Origin: Magnetococcales bacterium
Lineage (GTDB): Bacteria > Pseudomonadota > Magnetococcia > Magnetococcales > UBA8363
DNA: 41,553 bases
Assembly (NCBI GenBank): GCA_015228925.1
Contig: JADGCQ010000001.1
Span: 9,116 to 50,668 of the forward strand
Direction of reading: 5' to 3'
Position 1 is the first letter of the stretch. Every line of letters begins with the position of its first letter. This document shows, piece by piece, positions 19,342 to 29,600 of this stretch. The notes beneath the pieces are model-generated. The model saw only the letters and a list, made by a program, of their open reading frames with translations. It was not told the origin of the DNA and did no database searches. Both the position numbers and the translations under genes were made by a program.

Positions 19342-19841
19342 GCCGTCTCCGTTGGTTTGTTCGACGAAAACCGTTCTCCAAGGGCCGACCAAACGGTTGG
19401 CGGGACAAAGGGGGCGACATTTCCCCCCATCTTGGCGATTTCCTTGACCAAGCGCGAGGAAATATACGTCGTCGATTCGCTGGCCATCAGAAACACGGTC
19501 TCCACCAGGGGGTTCAGCTTACGGTTCATGGCCGCCATTTGAAACTCATATTCAAAATCAGACACCGCCCGCAAACCACGCAGGATGGTGCAAGCTCCCA
19601 TTTCCGCAACAAAGTGGATCAGCAATCCATCCATCTTGCAACTGCGCACACTCGGCCACTCCCGGGTTGCTTCCCGAAGAAATGCCATCCGTTCAGGGAC
19701 TGAAAAAAGGGCGGTCTTCGCCGTATTATCGGCGATGGCCACGATCACCTCGTCAAACAGCAGACTACCCCGGGCAATGACATCCAGGTGGCCCAGAGTG
19801 ACGGGATCAAAGGTTCCAGGGTAAACGGCAATTTTTTTCAT
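19338..19841 (-). CDS. coaD: Phosphopantetheine adenylyltransferase
   Basis: CoaD makes dephospho-CoA from ATP and 4'-phosphopantetheine, the penultimate step of CoA synthesis. The 167-residue protein has the nucleotidyltransferase motif YPGTFDPVTLGHLD, TILRGLRAVSDFEYEFQMA and the late motif STTYISSRLVKEIAKMGGNV. Length and start (MKKIAVYPG) are typical. It abuts rsmD with no intergenic base and overlaps miaB by 4 nt. The rsmD-coaD pairing is common in bacteria. Confidence 0.96.
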   Translation of the reverse strand: MKKIAVYPGTFDPVTLGHLDVIARGSLLFDEVIVAIADNTAKTALFSVPERMAFLREATREWPSVRSCKMDGLLIHFVAEMGACTILRGLRAVSDFEYEFQMAAMNRKLNPLVETVFLMASESTTYISSRLVKEIAKMGGNVAPFVPPTVWSALGERFSSNKPTETA

Positions 19842-20441
19842 TTACGTCGTGTCTTTCCCACCGATCATTGAAAAAATGGAGATACGGGTATCACCGTAGC
19901 GTCGGTATTGCAATGGCTCCCATGATGTACAATCTTTTAATGATGCCCCCGCTTCATGTTCCGCGACCGCCAGAGTCCCTGGACTAACAAATATAAATTT
20001 TCCAATATTCGACAACACTTCCGGTACAAGTCCACGACCATAAGGGGGGTCGAGAAAGATAAGACCCAGCCGTTTGTCCGATTGTTGATATTTTTGTTGG
20101 AGCAGGGCTTGAAGTTTTGTCCACGTTGCGGTCTGGGGGAGTGCCCCTTGGATCACGGCTGTTTGGTGTGTACAACGCAGCCGATCACAGTTTTGCCGGA
20201 TGGTTGCGCAGGCCGAAGGGTTGGAATCGACAAAAACGGCAAATTCCGCCCCCCGACTGAGGGCTTCCAAGCCCAACAACCCGCTCCCGGCAAACAGATC
20301 CAGAACCCACGCTCCCGAGAGTTGCCCCCCCAGGATGTTAAACACCGCTTCCCGAACCCGTCCCGTCGTTGGTCGCACATCGGGGTCGTCTGGGACGTAA
20401 ATCCGTTGTCCCCGATGGATTCCACCACTCACGCGAATCAT
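19842..20441 (-). CDS. rsmD: 16S rRNA (guanine(966)-N(2))-methyltransferase
   Basis: RsmD methylates G966 of 16S rRNA. The 199-residue protein shows the family N-terminus (MIRVSGGIHRGQRI, RPTTGRVREAVFNIL), the SAM-binding motif VLDLFAGSGLLGLEALSRGA and the catalytic DPPYGRG near residue 137. It lies immediately before coaD and 28 bases after the cyclic-nucleotide-binding gene, likely in the same transcript. Confidence 0.95.
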   Translation of the reverse strand: MIRVSGGIHRGQRIYVPDDPDVRPTTGRVREAVFNILGGQLSGAWVLDLFAGSGLLGLEALSRGAEFAVFVDSNPSACATIRQNCDRLRCTHQTAVIQGALPQTATWTKLQALLQQKYQQSDKRLGLIFLDPPYGRGLVPEVLSNIGKFIFVSPGTLAVAEHEAGASLKDCTSWEPLQYRRYGDTRISIFSMIGGKDTT

Positions 20442-20469
20442 GGATCATGCGCCGTGGCCATGGCGATCA

Positions 20470-21165
20470 TCAATAAACTTCCGTCAGTTGCCGATTGAGT
20501 CGGTCGATCCATTCGGCGATGTAGTTGATGATGACATCGCGCCCCGGTTCCGAGTCTATCGACAAGCCAACATGTCTCTGCGCCACTTTTTCCAGTTCCT
20601 TAGCCATATCCAGTTCCATGAAGGTTCCTTGCATGGCCCTTACTTTGTCAACCATCTCCGCGATCCGCGCCATGAGTTGGTCGATCACCTTGTTTTTGAG
20701 CATAAGCCGCTGGGATGGACTGAAATAGTGAAGAATTTGACCATCCAGGCGCAACACCACCGCCACTTTTTTTTGTTTCTTGAAGATAGCCTGAAGGATA
20801 TGGTCTCCCAGTTGCGGTCGCTCCGGGCGTATTGGGGCCAAGGATGGCGGCTGAACGACGACATTGGTTAACCGCTTACGACCTGTCAAAAACCCCACCT
20901 CACCGAAGAAATCTCCCGGTTTCATGTTGGCCATGGAAATACCCGCCCCTTCCTTGACGACGCTGGCAAACCCGTGCAGGAGTACGAACAAAACCCGGTC
21001 CGATCCCCCTTCCTGAATCAGGGATTCCCCGGCATCATAGCCTAGAACCTGAATGTATTCCTGCGGAAGCTCTGCAAGATCGGCGGCGTTCAAAGATTCA
21101 AAAAGAACCAAGGACCGCAAGATTTCCCCAAGATAATCCAAACCAAGATGGTCATACGTGATCAC
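20470..21165 (-). CDS. Cyclic-nucleotide-binding domain protein without DNA-binding domain
   Basis: The 231-residue protein has an N-terminal cNMP-binding beta-barrel (about 12-115) with a phosphate-binding cassette FFGEVGFLTGRKRLTNV. The second half is predicted mostly helical (KNKVIDQLMARIAEMVDKVRAMQ and following) and shows no helix-turn-helix. It is therefore not a Crp/Fnr-type activator, and its output is unknown. The start is GTG at 21165 (MITYDHLG) with a GGAG sequence upstream. It may be the first gene of the rsmD-coaD-miaB operon. Confidence 0.8.
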   Translation of the reverse strand: MITYDHLGLDYLGEILRSLVLFESLNAADLAELPQEYIQVLGYDAGESLIQEGGSDRVLFVLLHGFASVVKEGAGISMANMKPGDFFGEVGFLTGRKRLTNVVVQPPSLAPIRPERPQLGDHILQAIFKKQKKVAVVLRLDGQILHYFSPSQRLMLKNKVIDQLMARIAEMVDKVRAMQGTFMELDMAKELEKVAQRHVGLSIDSEPGRDVIINYIAEWIDRLNRQLTEVY

Positions 21166-21332
21166 AGATCCACTCCACCCCCATTAGGCAAGGCTTTTAA
21201 AAACACCCGCAAGAAGAAAACCCAATAAACCAGCCTCAACAACCCGCATGGTATAACACATGCGCGGACAAAAATCGACTCTATATGGTTCAACGGCTTT
21301 CGTTCAGGGGGCAGCCCAACTCTCCGAAGGCT

Positions 21333-21356
21333 AAAAAATAGAGGCGGTATCCTCTG
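21333..21356 (-). terminator. Rho-independent terminator after the DUF1640 gene
   Basis: On the minus strand, AGAGG (21351-21355) pairs with CCTCT (21340-21344) around a six-base loop, followed directly by a T run (21333-21338). It lies a dozen bases past the stop at 21368 in the correct orientation. Confidence 0.6.
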
Positions 21357-21367
21357 ATTGTGATTGA

Positions 21368-21769
21368 TTACGGACGGATAAGGTTTTGAGGCGGGACAGG
21401 TATCGATGGTGCCGGGATATATTTTTCCTGGGCGACCAGTGGGGGGACATATTGCACGGGTAAAGGCCACGCACGCATCAGTCCAAACAGAAGGCCAATC
21501 CCCCCCAGGATCATCGCACCCATTTTAATCACCATGCGGAGTTCAAGTTCCTTGAGTTCCCTTTCCAAGCGGAGAATATCGCCCTTGAAAGCCCCTTCCA
21601 AGCGAAGAATATCGCCCTTGGTGGCCACATCTTGAAGTCTGGACTCTTCCACCTTCTGTAAAACGCCAGAAAGTGCCTTTGCCTGAGCTTCCGCTTGTAC
21701 TGACGGAACGCCAGCACTTTCCAGTTCCCTTGCAAAGGCCATGGTATCGAACGGTACGGCTGCACTCAT
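21368..21769 (-). CDS. DUF1640/CCDC90-like coiled-coil membrane protein
   Basis: The 133-residue protein starts PFDTMAFARELESAGVPSVQAEAQAKAL, the usual N-terminus of bacterial DUF1640/CCDC90 relatives. A coiled coil with two copies of GDILRLE (KGDILRLEGAF, KGDILRLEREL) follows, then one transmembrane segment (IKMGAMILGGIGLLFGLM, about 83-100). The C-terminal tail is Pro-rich (PAPSIPVPPQ) and unusual for the family. The ATG at 21769 has AAAGGAA five bases upstream. Function is unknown. Confidence 0.75.
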   Translation of the reverse strand: MSAAVPFDTMAFARELESAGVPSVQAEAQAKALSGVLQKVEESRLQDVATKGDILRLEGAFKGDILRLERELKELELRMVIKMGAMILGGIGLLFGLMRAWPLPVQYVPPLVAQEKYIPAPSIPVPPQNLIRP

Positions 21770-21983
21770 GGTGGTTCCTTTCCCAAGGTGAACGCAAACG
21801 ATCCTCGCGGATATACTACTCTATATCGTCCGACACCGTCCAACTCTATTTTGGTCGCAGTATCCCACTTTCAACGACAAACCTAAACCCCGATTGAAGA
21901 CTGGTTTAACTGTTGGGAAGAGCGTGTTATCTTGGTACACATCATTTTTGTTCCAACAACCCACCTGCTGAGAGGTTGCCACC

Positions 21984-22601
21984 ATGCTGATCGATCTTGG
22001 TACCATGTCGCCCAATCAGGTATATCATACGGTGACACAAACCCTGATCCCGCGCCCCATCGCCTGGGTTTTGACAGAAAATCAGTCAAAATCCTTCAAT
22101 ATTGCCCCATTCTCCTATTTTAACGCCATTGCCAGCGAACCCCCTTTGCTGATGCTCTCCATTGGCCTGAAAAAGGATGGCTCCCCCAAGGATACCCGGC
22201 GCAATATTCTTGAAAGAAAACATTTTATCGTCCATATCGCATCCACAAATGTTTTGGATGCCCTCAACAACTCGTCTGCCGAACTCCCCGATGACGTATC
22301 GGAAGTGGAAAAAGAAAAACTGACTTTGGCCGAATTTCCCGGTTTCAGCCTCCCCCGGATTGCCGATTGCAAAGTCGCGTTTGCCTGCCGGTTTCACGAA
22401 GTGATGGAAATTGGAAAAGTTCGCCAAGCCCTTATTTTTGGAGAGATCCAGACCATTTTCGTCGATGATTCCGTAGTGACCCACGATGCCAAAGGGAGGA
22501 TGCGGATCAACACCACCGGCATCGCCCCCCTTTCCAGACTGGGGCCGGGAGAATATGCCGAATTTGGAAAAATTGTCAGGATTCCCATCCCCACGGTCTA
22601 G
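21984..22601 (+). CDS. Flavin reductase-like, FMN-binding split-barrel protein
   Basis: The 205-residue protein matches the flavin_reduct domain family: LIPRPIAWVLTEN, NIAPFSYFNAIASEPPLLMLSIG, DTRRNILERKHFIVHIAS and a C-terminal RLGPGEYAEFGKIVRIPIP. Family members bind FMN in a split beta-barrel and act as NAD(P)H:flavin oxidoreductases or FMN-dependent enzymes. The exact substrate cannot be told from sequence. GAGAGG lies about eight bases before the ATG. It is followed after 85 bases by the membrane-protein gene on the same strand and is divergent from DUF1640. Confidence 0.85.
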   Translation: MLIDLGTMSPNQVYHTVTQTLIPRPIAWVLTENQSKSFNIAPFSYFNAIASEPPLLMLSIGLKKDGSPKDTRRNILERKHFIVHIASTNVLDALNNSSAELPDDVSEVEKEKLTLAEFPGFSLPRIADCKVAFACRFHEVMEIGKVRQALIFGEIQTIFVDDSVVTHDAKGRMRINTTGIAPLSRLGPGEYAEFGKIVRIPIPTV

Positions 22602-22686
22602 TCAAAATTCAACAACCTTTGATCTCCCAAAGAATACGCTATGCCCATGCAACCCCATCCATTGCCATGATTCCGAGACACGGTTG

Positions 22687-24441
22687 ATGGAAAAAGAATC
22701 ACACCTCCCCTCTTCGGACATCCTCCTGAGGATCACGGGGATCCTGTTGTTGGCGTTATACGCCATTTTTGGAAAATTCCTCCCCGACAGTCAGGGATTG
22801 TTGGGGCGGGATTTTGCCGTCACCCTGCCGCAACTGCTGGATGGAAGATTTTGGCACCAACACAACAGCTTTTTTTCCCTCCCTTGGTTCACCCCCTCGT
22901 TTTGTGCCGGTCTCCCCGCGTTTCCCAACCCTGGAAACCTGTTTTATTCCATCCCCCAACTGCTCGCCTTTTTTATGGATCCTCTCAGGAGCGTCCAGGC
23001 CACCTTTTATCTTTTTGCCCTTTTGGGAGCTTTTGGTTTTTATATTTTGTTACAGCGGAACTTTAAAATTTCGCGTGCTACCGCTTGGCTAGGTGCCGTA
23101 TTGTTCCTGTTCAATGACTATTACAGTCAGCATATGCTCAACGGACAAATCGCCTGCCATGCCATCATGCTCACCCCCTGGATTGCTTGGTTTTTGACCC
23201 GCCCCGCGACAACCCATCTGGCTTCCATCGCCTTCGCCGCATTGCTTCTGGCGTATGTCGTTTGGAGCGGGGCTGTTTTCCTGGCGTTGCCCATGGTCAT
23301 CGCCTTAATGATCATCGGCATTACCCACCAATACGCCCACCCCGACGCCAACAACCGTTTTTGGCTGCGGTTTGCCACCGCTCTCCCCCTCGCCACCGCA
23401 CTGTCGGCAGCCAAATGGTGGTCGGGAGTGCAACTGCTCCACCACCTTGGACCCGCACCGACCTCTCTGGCCCGTGTCCGAGAGATCGATGAAGCGATTG
23501 TTCTCCTGTTTCAAAGCCTGTTTTTCCCCTACCGCGAACAGGGGGTGGCCTTGGGCATTACCATCATCCCGCTGATCATGCTGGTGACCGCATTGGGCAT
23601 GGCCTTGGTTCGGCACCGGACCATCAAACAACCCTATCGCATCCCCCGCGAACAATTAACGCAACTTTTCATCATTCTGATCCTCGTCCTCATCCCCCTG
23701 TCTTTGACCATCGCCTCACCCATGTGGGATCCCATACTCCGCCAAGCCCCTATTTTTTCCGAGGGTTTGCCGCTCACGCACAGTTGGTCCGCCTTTATCA
23801 GCGTGGTGATCCTCTGGGGTTGTCTCGCCCATGACCGCATTCCCTGGACCCGAAGCCATCGCAATGAGCAAATTTTTGCCGCCCTCATCCTGATCCTGAT
23901 CCTTCAAGGTTTCGCCCATCGCCCCCCCCTACAGCCAGAACGCTATGATCCGACACCGATTCTGAATGGCTACTCTGGGGAAAAACGGGCAGGATGGTCA
24001 CCGCAGATTCTGCAATTGACCGCAACGACAGACGACCAAGCCAAAACGATCACCCAACCTCTTGATCGCAATAATGTCATGGTCAATGGCTATTCGGTTG
24101 TATTTTGCAACGAACCGCTGTTTGGTTCCTCCTTTGACCGTTTTCCCTACAAACCACTCATCATCGGTTCGGTGTATGCCTTGCTGGAATCTGGCTTCAA
24201 CATGAAAAATCCCGCCTGTTATCTGGCCCCCAAAGAAAATCATTGCCAGGTGGGTGACCATTTTCAAGAAAACCAAAGAGAAGCACTGGATCATTTTGCC
24301 CACTATCGCCCGTTTTCCTTCAACAAACCCCGTGGACAACAGACCGCCGAATGGATCAGCTTAGCCAGTTTGATCCTGCTGCTCCTTGGGCTGGGTTGGC
24401 ATTACACCACCAGGGGGCAAGAGGCCGAGGCGACATCATGA
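22687..24441 (+). CDS. Polytopic membrane protein, YfhO-like
   Basis: The 584-residue protein has about twelve hydrophobic segments. The first is near 14-32 (ITGILLLALYAIFGKF) and the last at the C-terminus (WISLASLILLLLGLGWHY). The region ARATAWLGAVLFLFNDYYSQHMLNGQ...LTPWIAWFL resembles the YfhO/GT-C-like membrane family, which acts in lipid-linked glycosylation; this match is by eye and moderate. A large extracytoplasmic loop precedes the last segment. ATG 22687 has only GAGA upstream; a longer frame from 22486 overlaps the flavin-reductase gene and is unlikely. The 3' end overlaps the converging TPR gene by 40 bp. Confidence 0.7.
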   Translation: MEKESHLPSSDILLRITGILLLALYAIFGKFLPDSQGLLGRDFAVTLPQLLDGRFWHQHNSFFSLPWFTPSFCAGLPAFPNPGNLFYSIPQLLAFFMDPLRSVQATFYLFALLGAFGFYILLQRNFKISRATAWLGAVLFLFNDYYSQHMLNGQIACHAIMLTPWIAWFLTRPATTHLASIAFAALLLAYVVWSGAVFLALPMVIALMIIGITHQYAHPDANNRFWLRFATALPLATALSAAKWWSGVQLLHHLGPAPTSLARVREIDEAIVLLFQSLFFPYREQGVALGITIIPLIMLVTALGMALVRHRTIKQPYRIPREQLTQLFIILILVLIPLSLTIASPMWDPILRQAPIFSEGLPLTHSWSAFISVVILWGCLAHDRIPWTRSHRNEQIFAALILILILQGFAHRPPLQPERYDPTPILNGYSGEKRAGWSPQILQLTATTDDQAKTITQPLDRNNVMVNGYSVVFCNEPLFGSSFDRFPYKPLIIGSVYALLESGFNMKNPACYLAPKENHCQVGDHFQENQREALDHFAHYRPFSFNKPRGQQTAEWISLASLILLLLGLGWHYTTRGQEAEATS

Positions 24442-26519
24442 AGTTTATCGTTTTTCTCCGATAAAGCGGCTTTGATTGCCCCAATCACCGGATCCCAATC
24501 TCCCCGTTGTCTCTGACGAAACAACCGTACCGTGGGATACCACGGGGTCTCCTCGCCATGGCGCATCCAACGCCAATCGGGGACCAACGGCAACATGGCC
24601 CAGGTCAATCGTCCCAAAGCCCCGGCGAGATGCAGTAAAGCGGTATCGACCGTCACAATCACATCGAGCCGCGCCAAAGCCGCCGCCGTATCGGAAAAAT
24701 CCCCCAGGCGGGTACTGAGATCAACAACATTTTCCCGCCCAGAAAAAACCGCCAGTTCCTCTTTGCGAATATCCCGTTGCAACAGGAAAAAACAACACCC
24801 AGCGACATCCAGCAGCGACCCCAGATGTTCCACAGGAAGGGATCGGTTACGATCATTCTTATGGTTTGGATTGCCCCGCCAAACCAGACCGACCTTGACC
24901 CCCCTACGCTGCCCAATATCTTCAAAACGCTGCATACGGATCGGATCGGCAAACAGATAGGGGGCCGTGGTCGGCAACGCCGTGGGGATGATCCCCAAAA
25001 GACCTGGCAGACTCAACAGAGGGCTTTGGCAAACACACGGGGGGAGGTGCTGTGGGACACTGGTGAGGAAATCAATCCCTGCCACCCCGCGAAACAACGC
25101 CTCCAACGGTTCGGGACATAAAAATGCGATGCGGCCACCACGCTGTCGTACCCAAGGGACAAAACGGATGCCCAATAGACTGTCTCCAAAACCCTGTTCA
25201 CAATGCAACAGAATCATCTCTCCGTGCAGATCCCCCCCATCCCACAACGGTTCCGGGCGCAAATGCGGTGAAAAATCCTTGGTCTTCCAACGCCATTCAT
25301 AGCCACGCCAGCCCATTTCAAACGCACCATGGAGCAGATGGGCCAAACTTTTGCCAAAGTGGGCTTCGGCACACGACGGATCTTGCAGGATAGCCTTGTC
25401 ATACCAGACCACAGCGGATTCGATATCACCCAACTCCTGATAAACAAAGCCCAACGTTGCCATAGCGACCGTATCTGCGGGATCGATCTGCAAGGCATGT
25501 TGCAAGATTTCCAACGCCTCTTCGTGGCGTCCCAACTTTTGCAGCGCAGATCCCCAATAACCCAAAGCGGCCCCCAGGCTGGGTTGCAGTGATGCCGCTT
25601 TTTGCAAACAATCCACCGACTGATCCAGATGTCCCTGTTCCTGAAGGATAATCCCCAAATTGAGCCACGCCTGGGGATGGTCTCCATCTCCCTGGAGTAT
25701 TTTCTTGAATAACGCTTGCGCCTCATCCCACCGTTTCAATGCCATCAATAACAACCCGGCATGGTGAAGAAATTCGCGATTTTCAGGTTGCAGATGCAAC
25801 GCCATCCCCCAATATTTCAGGGATTCCTCCCACCGCTGCAAACGGTAAAAAAGTTCTCCCAAACTGGCGTAGGCCTCAGGCCATTGGGGTTGGAGTTGGA
25901 TCAGAGTGAGATAATAAGGGATGGCCCGCTCCAAGCATCCATTTTGATGAAAAGCGTTACCCAGATTGCGATAAGCTGGGGCAAAATCGGGTTTCAAGGT
26001 CATGGCTTGTTCATACTGCGCCACCGCCGCCTCCCACTGACCCAGATCCAGGAGGGCAATACCCAGGTTGTTATAGGCTTGAAAATAATTGGGATTGAGC
26101 GCAATCGCCGTGCGTAGGGATGTTACGGCTTCCTCGCATTGCCCCATTTCCCGCAACACATTGCCCAGATTATTATGGGTTTCGCTTGACCTGGGCTGAA
26201 TGGCCAATGCGCGGCGATAACTCTCTGCCGCTTCAGGCCACCGCCCCAACGCATGATAGGCCAACCCAAGATTATTATAGGCTTCGACAAAACCGGGCCG
26301 TTGCGCTACCGCTTTGGATATCCAAGAGACAGCCTCCCCCCACTGTCCCCTCTGATAGGCGATAACTCCCAAAAGGTGCAGGGCGTCGGCATGGTTGGGA
26401 GAAGTCTGTAACACATTCCGAACGATCGTTTCGGCCTCGTCGAGCCGCCCCTGGAGCAGATATTCCACGGCCCGGTCAAAACCCGGGCCAACTTGGCGTC
26501 GCTTGCTGGCTTTGCTCAT
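24402..26519 (-). CDS. TPR protein with C-terminal glycosyltransferase-like domain
   Basis: The 705-residue protein opens with about eleven tetratricopeptide repeats (about 10-395), seen as recurring AYNNLGLAYHALGRWPEAAESYRRAL-type units. The C-terminal third carries motifs of the TPR-glycosyltransferase (GT9/GT41-like) proteins: LHCEQGFGDSLLGIRFVPWV, VGLVWRGNPNHKNDRNRSLP, and VDTALLHLAGALGRLTWAMLPLVPDWRW. A role in glycosylating a surface protein or glycan is plausible but not shown. It starts at ATG 26519 (MSKASKRRQ). Its neighbours are a giant surface protein upstream on the same strand and a membrane protein converging from the left. Confidence 0.85.
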   Translation of the reverse strand: MSKASKRRQVGPGFDRAVEYLLQGRLDEAETIVRNVLQTSPNHADALHLLGVIAYQRGQWGEAVSWISKAVAQRPGFVEAYNNLGLAYHALGRWPEAAESYRRALAIQPRSSETHNNLGNVLREMGQCEEAVTSLRTAIALNPNYFQAYNNLGIALLDLGQWEAAVAQYEQAMTLKPDFAPAYRNLGNAFHQNGCLERAIPYYLTLIQLQPQWPEAYASLGELFYRLQRWEESLKYWGMALHLQPENREFLHHAGLLLMALKRWDEAQALFKKILQGDGDHPQAWLNLGIILQEQGHLDQSVDCLQKAASLQPSLGAALGYWGSALQKLGRHEEALEILQHALQIDPADTVAMATLGFVYQELGDIESAVVWYDKAILQDPSCAEAHFGKSLAHLLHGAFEMGWRGYEWRWKTKDFSPHLRPEPLWDGGDLHGEMILLHCEQGFGDSLLGIRFVPWVRQRGGRIAFLCPEPLEALFRGVAGIDFLTSVPQHLPPCVCQSPLLSLPGLLGIIPTALPTTAPYLFADPIRMQRFEDIGQRRGVKVGLVWRGNPNHKNDRNRSLPVEHLGSLLDVAGCCFFLLQRDIRKEELAVFSGRENVVDLSTRLGDFSDTAAALARLDVIVTVDTALLHLAGALGRLTWAMLPLVPDWRWMRHGEETPWYPTVRLFRQRQRGDWDPVIGAIKAALSEKNDKLHDVASASCPLVV

Positions 26520-26640
26520 GGTTTCGACCTGTTAAAAAATTTGCGCGACAATCACGGATGTCTGGAGAGAATGGTCAATCCCTAACCTCCACAATCGCTT
26601 TGCTAAACCACAGACCCCAAAATGACATTGGCCAAACCAT

Positions 26641-29600
26641 TCACGACGTCGGGAGGGGATGATTCCAATCAGCCATGCCTGAAGCATCAAAAAAATCGTT
26701 CAACAATGAAAGAGGGGGGGATCCTTGTATGGCACCATCCAAGTGGGCACCATCACCTCCTAAATCATTCTGGGCGGTTATCACATGATGGTAGAACTCT
26801 ACCAAGTCGCCGTAGATCGATTGCACGCTCGGTTGTCCCTGTTGCATATCCATCACATGGAGTTGATCGATCTGTTCCTGGCTCATGGTTCCGGCTGATT
26901 GGGTTTCCATGACCCAATGCATCACATTGACAAACTGCTCCTCAAAGGAAATGTTAGGGTTCAACGATTCATCCCCCTGGGTTTCCACCCCACTATGAGC
27001 AGTGCCAACAGGTTGTTCTGGATGAGTCAAAGCATTCATGAAGTCTATAAACTGTTTTTCAAACGTCGCATCGAACGGATCGACCAAAGTGGTTGCCGCA
27101 GGATCATCAGCATCAGGTGTCCCCGTGCCCGACGCATAGGACATGTTCACGTCCACCATAAGACCCGTCGTCCCATCGGCCTTTTCAAAACGCGCCAGTT
27201 CCGCTATGAAATTGTCGGCCACTTCCGTTGGATGCGGTACCGTTTGTGATGTCAATGTCAAGGCGGTGATACCCAGACGGTCAAGCCCAACCAATGCACC
27301 GTCCGCCGCCCAAACTTGCAGATTGCCGAAGGCCGCATCCTGCATGTCGATACGGTGGTCATGATTGCCATCCAAAGAGGCCAGGGCCGTCAGGCCATTG
27401 GTGCTTTCTGGGGCAAAATATTCGGAAAATACCTCTCGAATATCGTCAATAACCCCATTGCCATTACGATCCATGACCAGGAGACCATCTCCGCCAGCGA
27501 CCCAACCCGTCTGATCCAACACACCATCGGCGTTCATATCGAAAGAAAAAGGATCGGATTGTCTGGACGAAAGTTCAATGCCATTGCCATTCAGGTCCAG
27601 TACCAGAGGATCACCACCCCAGGCGTTGATACCAGCAAGGGCAGTGCCAACATCACGATTGTCCAAGCTGGTATAATACGTGAAAGTGGCCGATGCCCCA
27701 GGAGCAAGCGACCCAACATCAAAGGCGATCGAAATTCCCTGGTCTACAGTATACGTTGTCCCCGCTGCGGGAGCCGACTCATAAACCCCGGGATCATAAA
27801 TATTTTGTATGATGAAACCATCGTTACCATAACCATCAATATACGGACCATAGTAAGAATAGGGAAAGGTCGCAACCTGGGCACGTGCGTCATCCGAATA
27901 GAAAAATATGGAAGCCTGAGTCCCGGTCAGAGTTTGATAAGCATCGCTGGGGAGACTCGTAGCCTGAACCAAAGAACGACCGCTTTCCTGATAGACTATG
28001 GTGTTGATGGTCTCGAAATCTCCCCCCTGGTCAACCGTGTTATCAGGATCAAAGCTGCGCATGAAACGAACCGAGTCCAGAGTATCCGATAAACTCAGGT
28101 TGGTCAGCGTAACAACATTGCGAAAAAAGTTTGCATTGACATCAAAGCAAATGGTTTGCGAAATACCCAGGGCATTATCAAGCGTCCCCGCGATTGTAGC
28201 CGACAAATTATTTCCCGCCGAATGATCCGTAATCGAGAGGATGGTGATGTCATTACCGCCCGAAAGCTGAGAATTCGTACCGACGTGGGGGGTTCCTCCC
28301 ACTTTAAAACCGGCAGTCCAACGCTCTTCGGGTGTGCCGGGAAGAAAGAAATCGATGGCTGAATCAATTCCCTGATTGAAACCATCGTGATCAAAGCTCA
28401 TCCCAATATTGGAGTGACTAGAAGTTCCGTAGAAATCTGTTGGTTTTGAACCCCCGGTACCGAAAGAACCACGGGAGGAGATACCCAACTCAATATAATT
28501 TCCCCCCAGAAAAATTTCACTACCTGCCTTGGTGTGATGCGCCCCTGTAAGGGTTACGGAGGGGGCTATCTCAAGGGCGAAACTTTGACCAGAAACGGTA
28601 TCACTGCCATCGCTCAAAGAAAAAAGAAAGCTGTCACTGGTACTTGCGCCACCATCATGGGTATACCACATGATACCGCTATTGATATCGGCCTGGGTAA
28701 AGGTACTGCCCACTTCCAACGTGGTCCCACCCTTGGTCAGAACGCCATGACCCGGCGAGGCGTCCAGAGTATAAACCAAAGACAATGCGGACAGCGTTTC
28801 CACATCGGTGGTCACAAGGGCAGCAGAAGAGATGACGACATCCCCATCATTGAAAAGAGACGCCCCATGATTGGTGATGACTGGCGTATCGTTGGCACCA
28901 GCAATGTTGATATTCAGAGTCGCCGTTTTGGTCAGCGTTCCATCGTCGGCTGTAACCGAAAAACTGTCCACCCCATTAGAGAGTAGGCTGTTGATGGCTT
29001 GGTCGTTCGGTACAAAAGCATAGACACCACTTGCCGCATGAAGATAAAGCGTTCCGTAGATCCCTTCGTTGATCAGATCATAGGAAACACCGCCGATGGT
29101 GGTGTTAAGACTGGTACCGCCAATCACACCGTATGTGATACTGCCCGAAGAAGAATTGGCGAGCAGCAGAGTACCGTCGGTCTGGGTGAACACATCCAAC
29201 CCAGTCGTATCGACATAGCTGATAGCATCCACGGTAAAACTGGGTGATGGAGGATCAATCACGATCCCAACGACAGAATCCGTGGTCTGACTGACAACAC
29301 TTTCCACAACACCAAAGCCATCGGTGTAGGAAGCGACGACACGGATGGTTTTATCGATCAAGGCGTTGCCCAAAATCAAGGTATCGTCCGTAGCCCCTGT
29401 GATATCAATGCCATCTGCCTGCCATTGATAACCGATCGTTCCCAGTCCATCCACATCGGCCAGGGTATTGGTTGCAGTCAAAGTGTGCCCCTGGATGACC
29501 GTGCCGGAAATGGCAACGACCCCGGTGGGCAAGGTATTCACATGAGTAACCGGGTTGGTGGCACCGCTGGTGATACTCTCCACCGTACCATGACCGTCGG

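Noticed and set aside
21162-21470. Minus-strand 102-codon frame between the DUF1640 and cNMP genes
   Set aside because: It runs through the terminator hairpin at 21333-21356 and the DUF1640 3' end and has no family resemblance.
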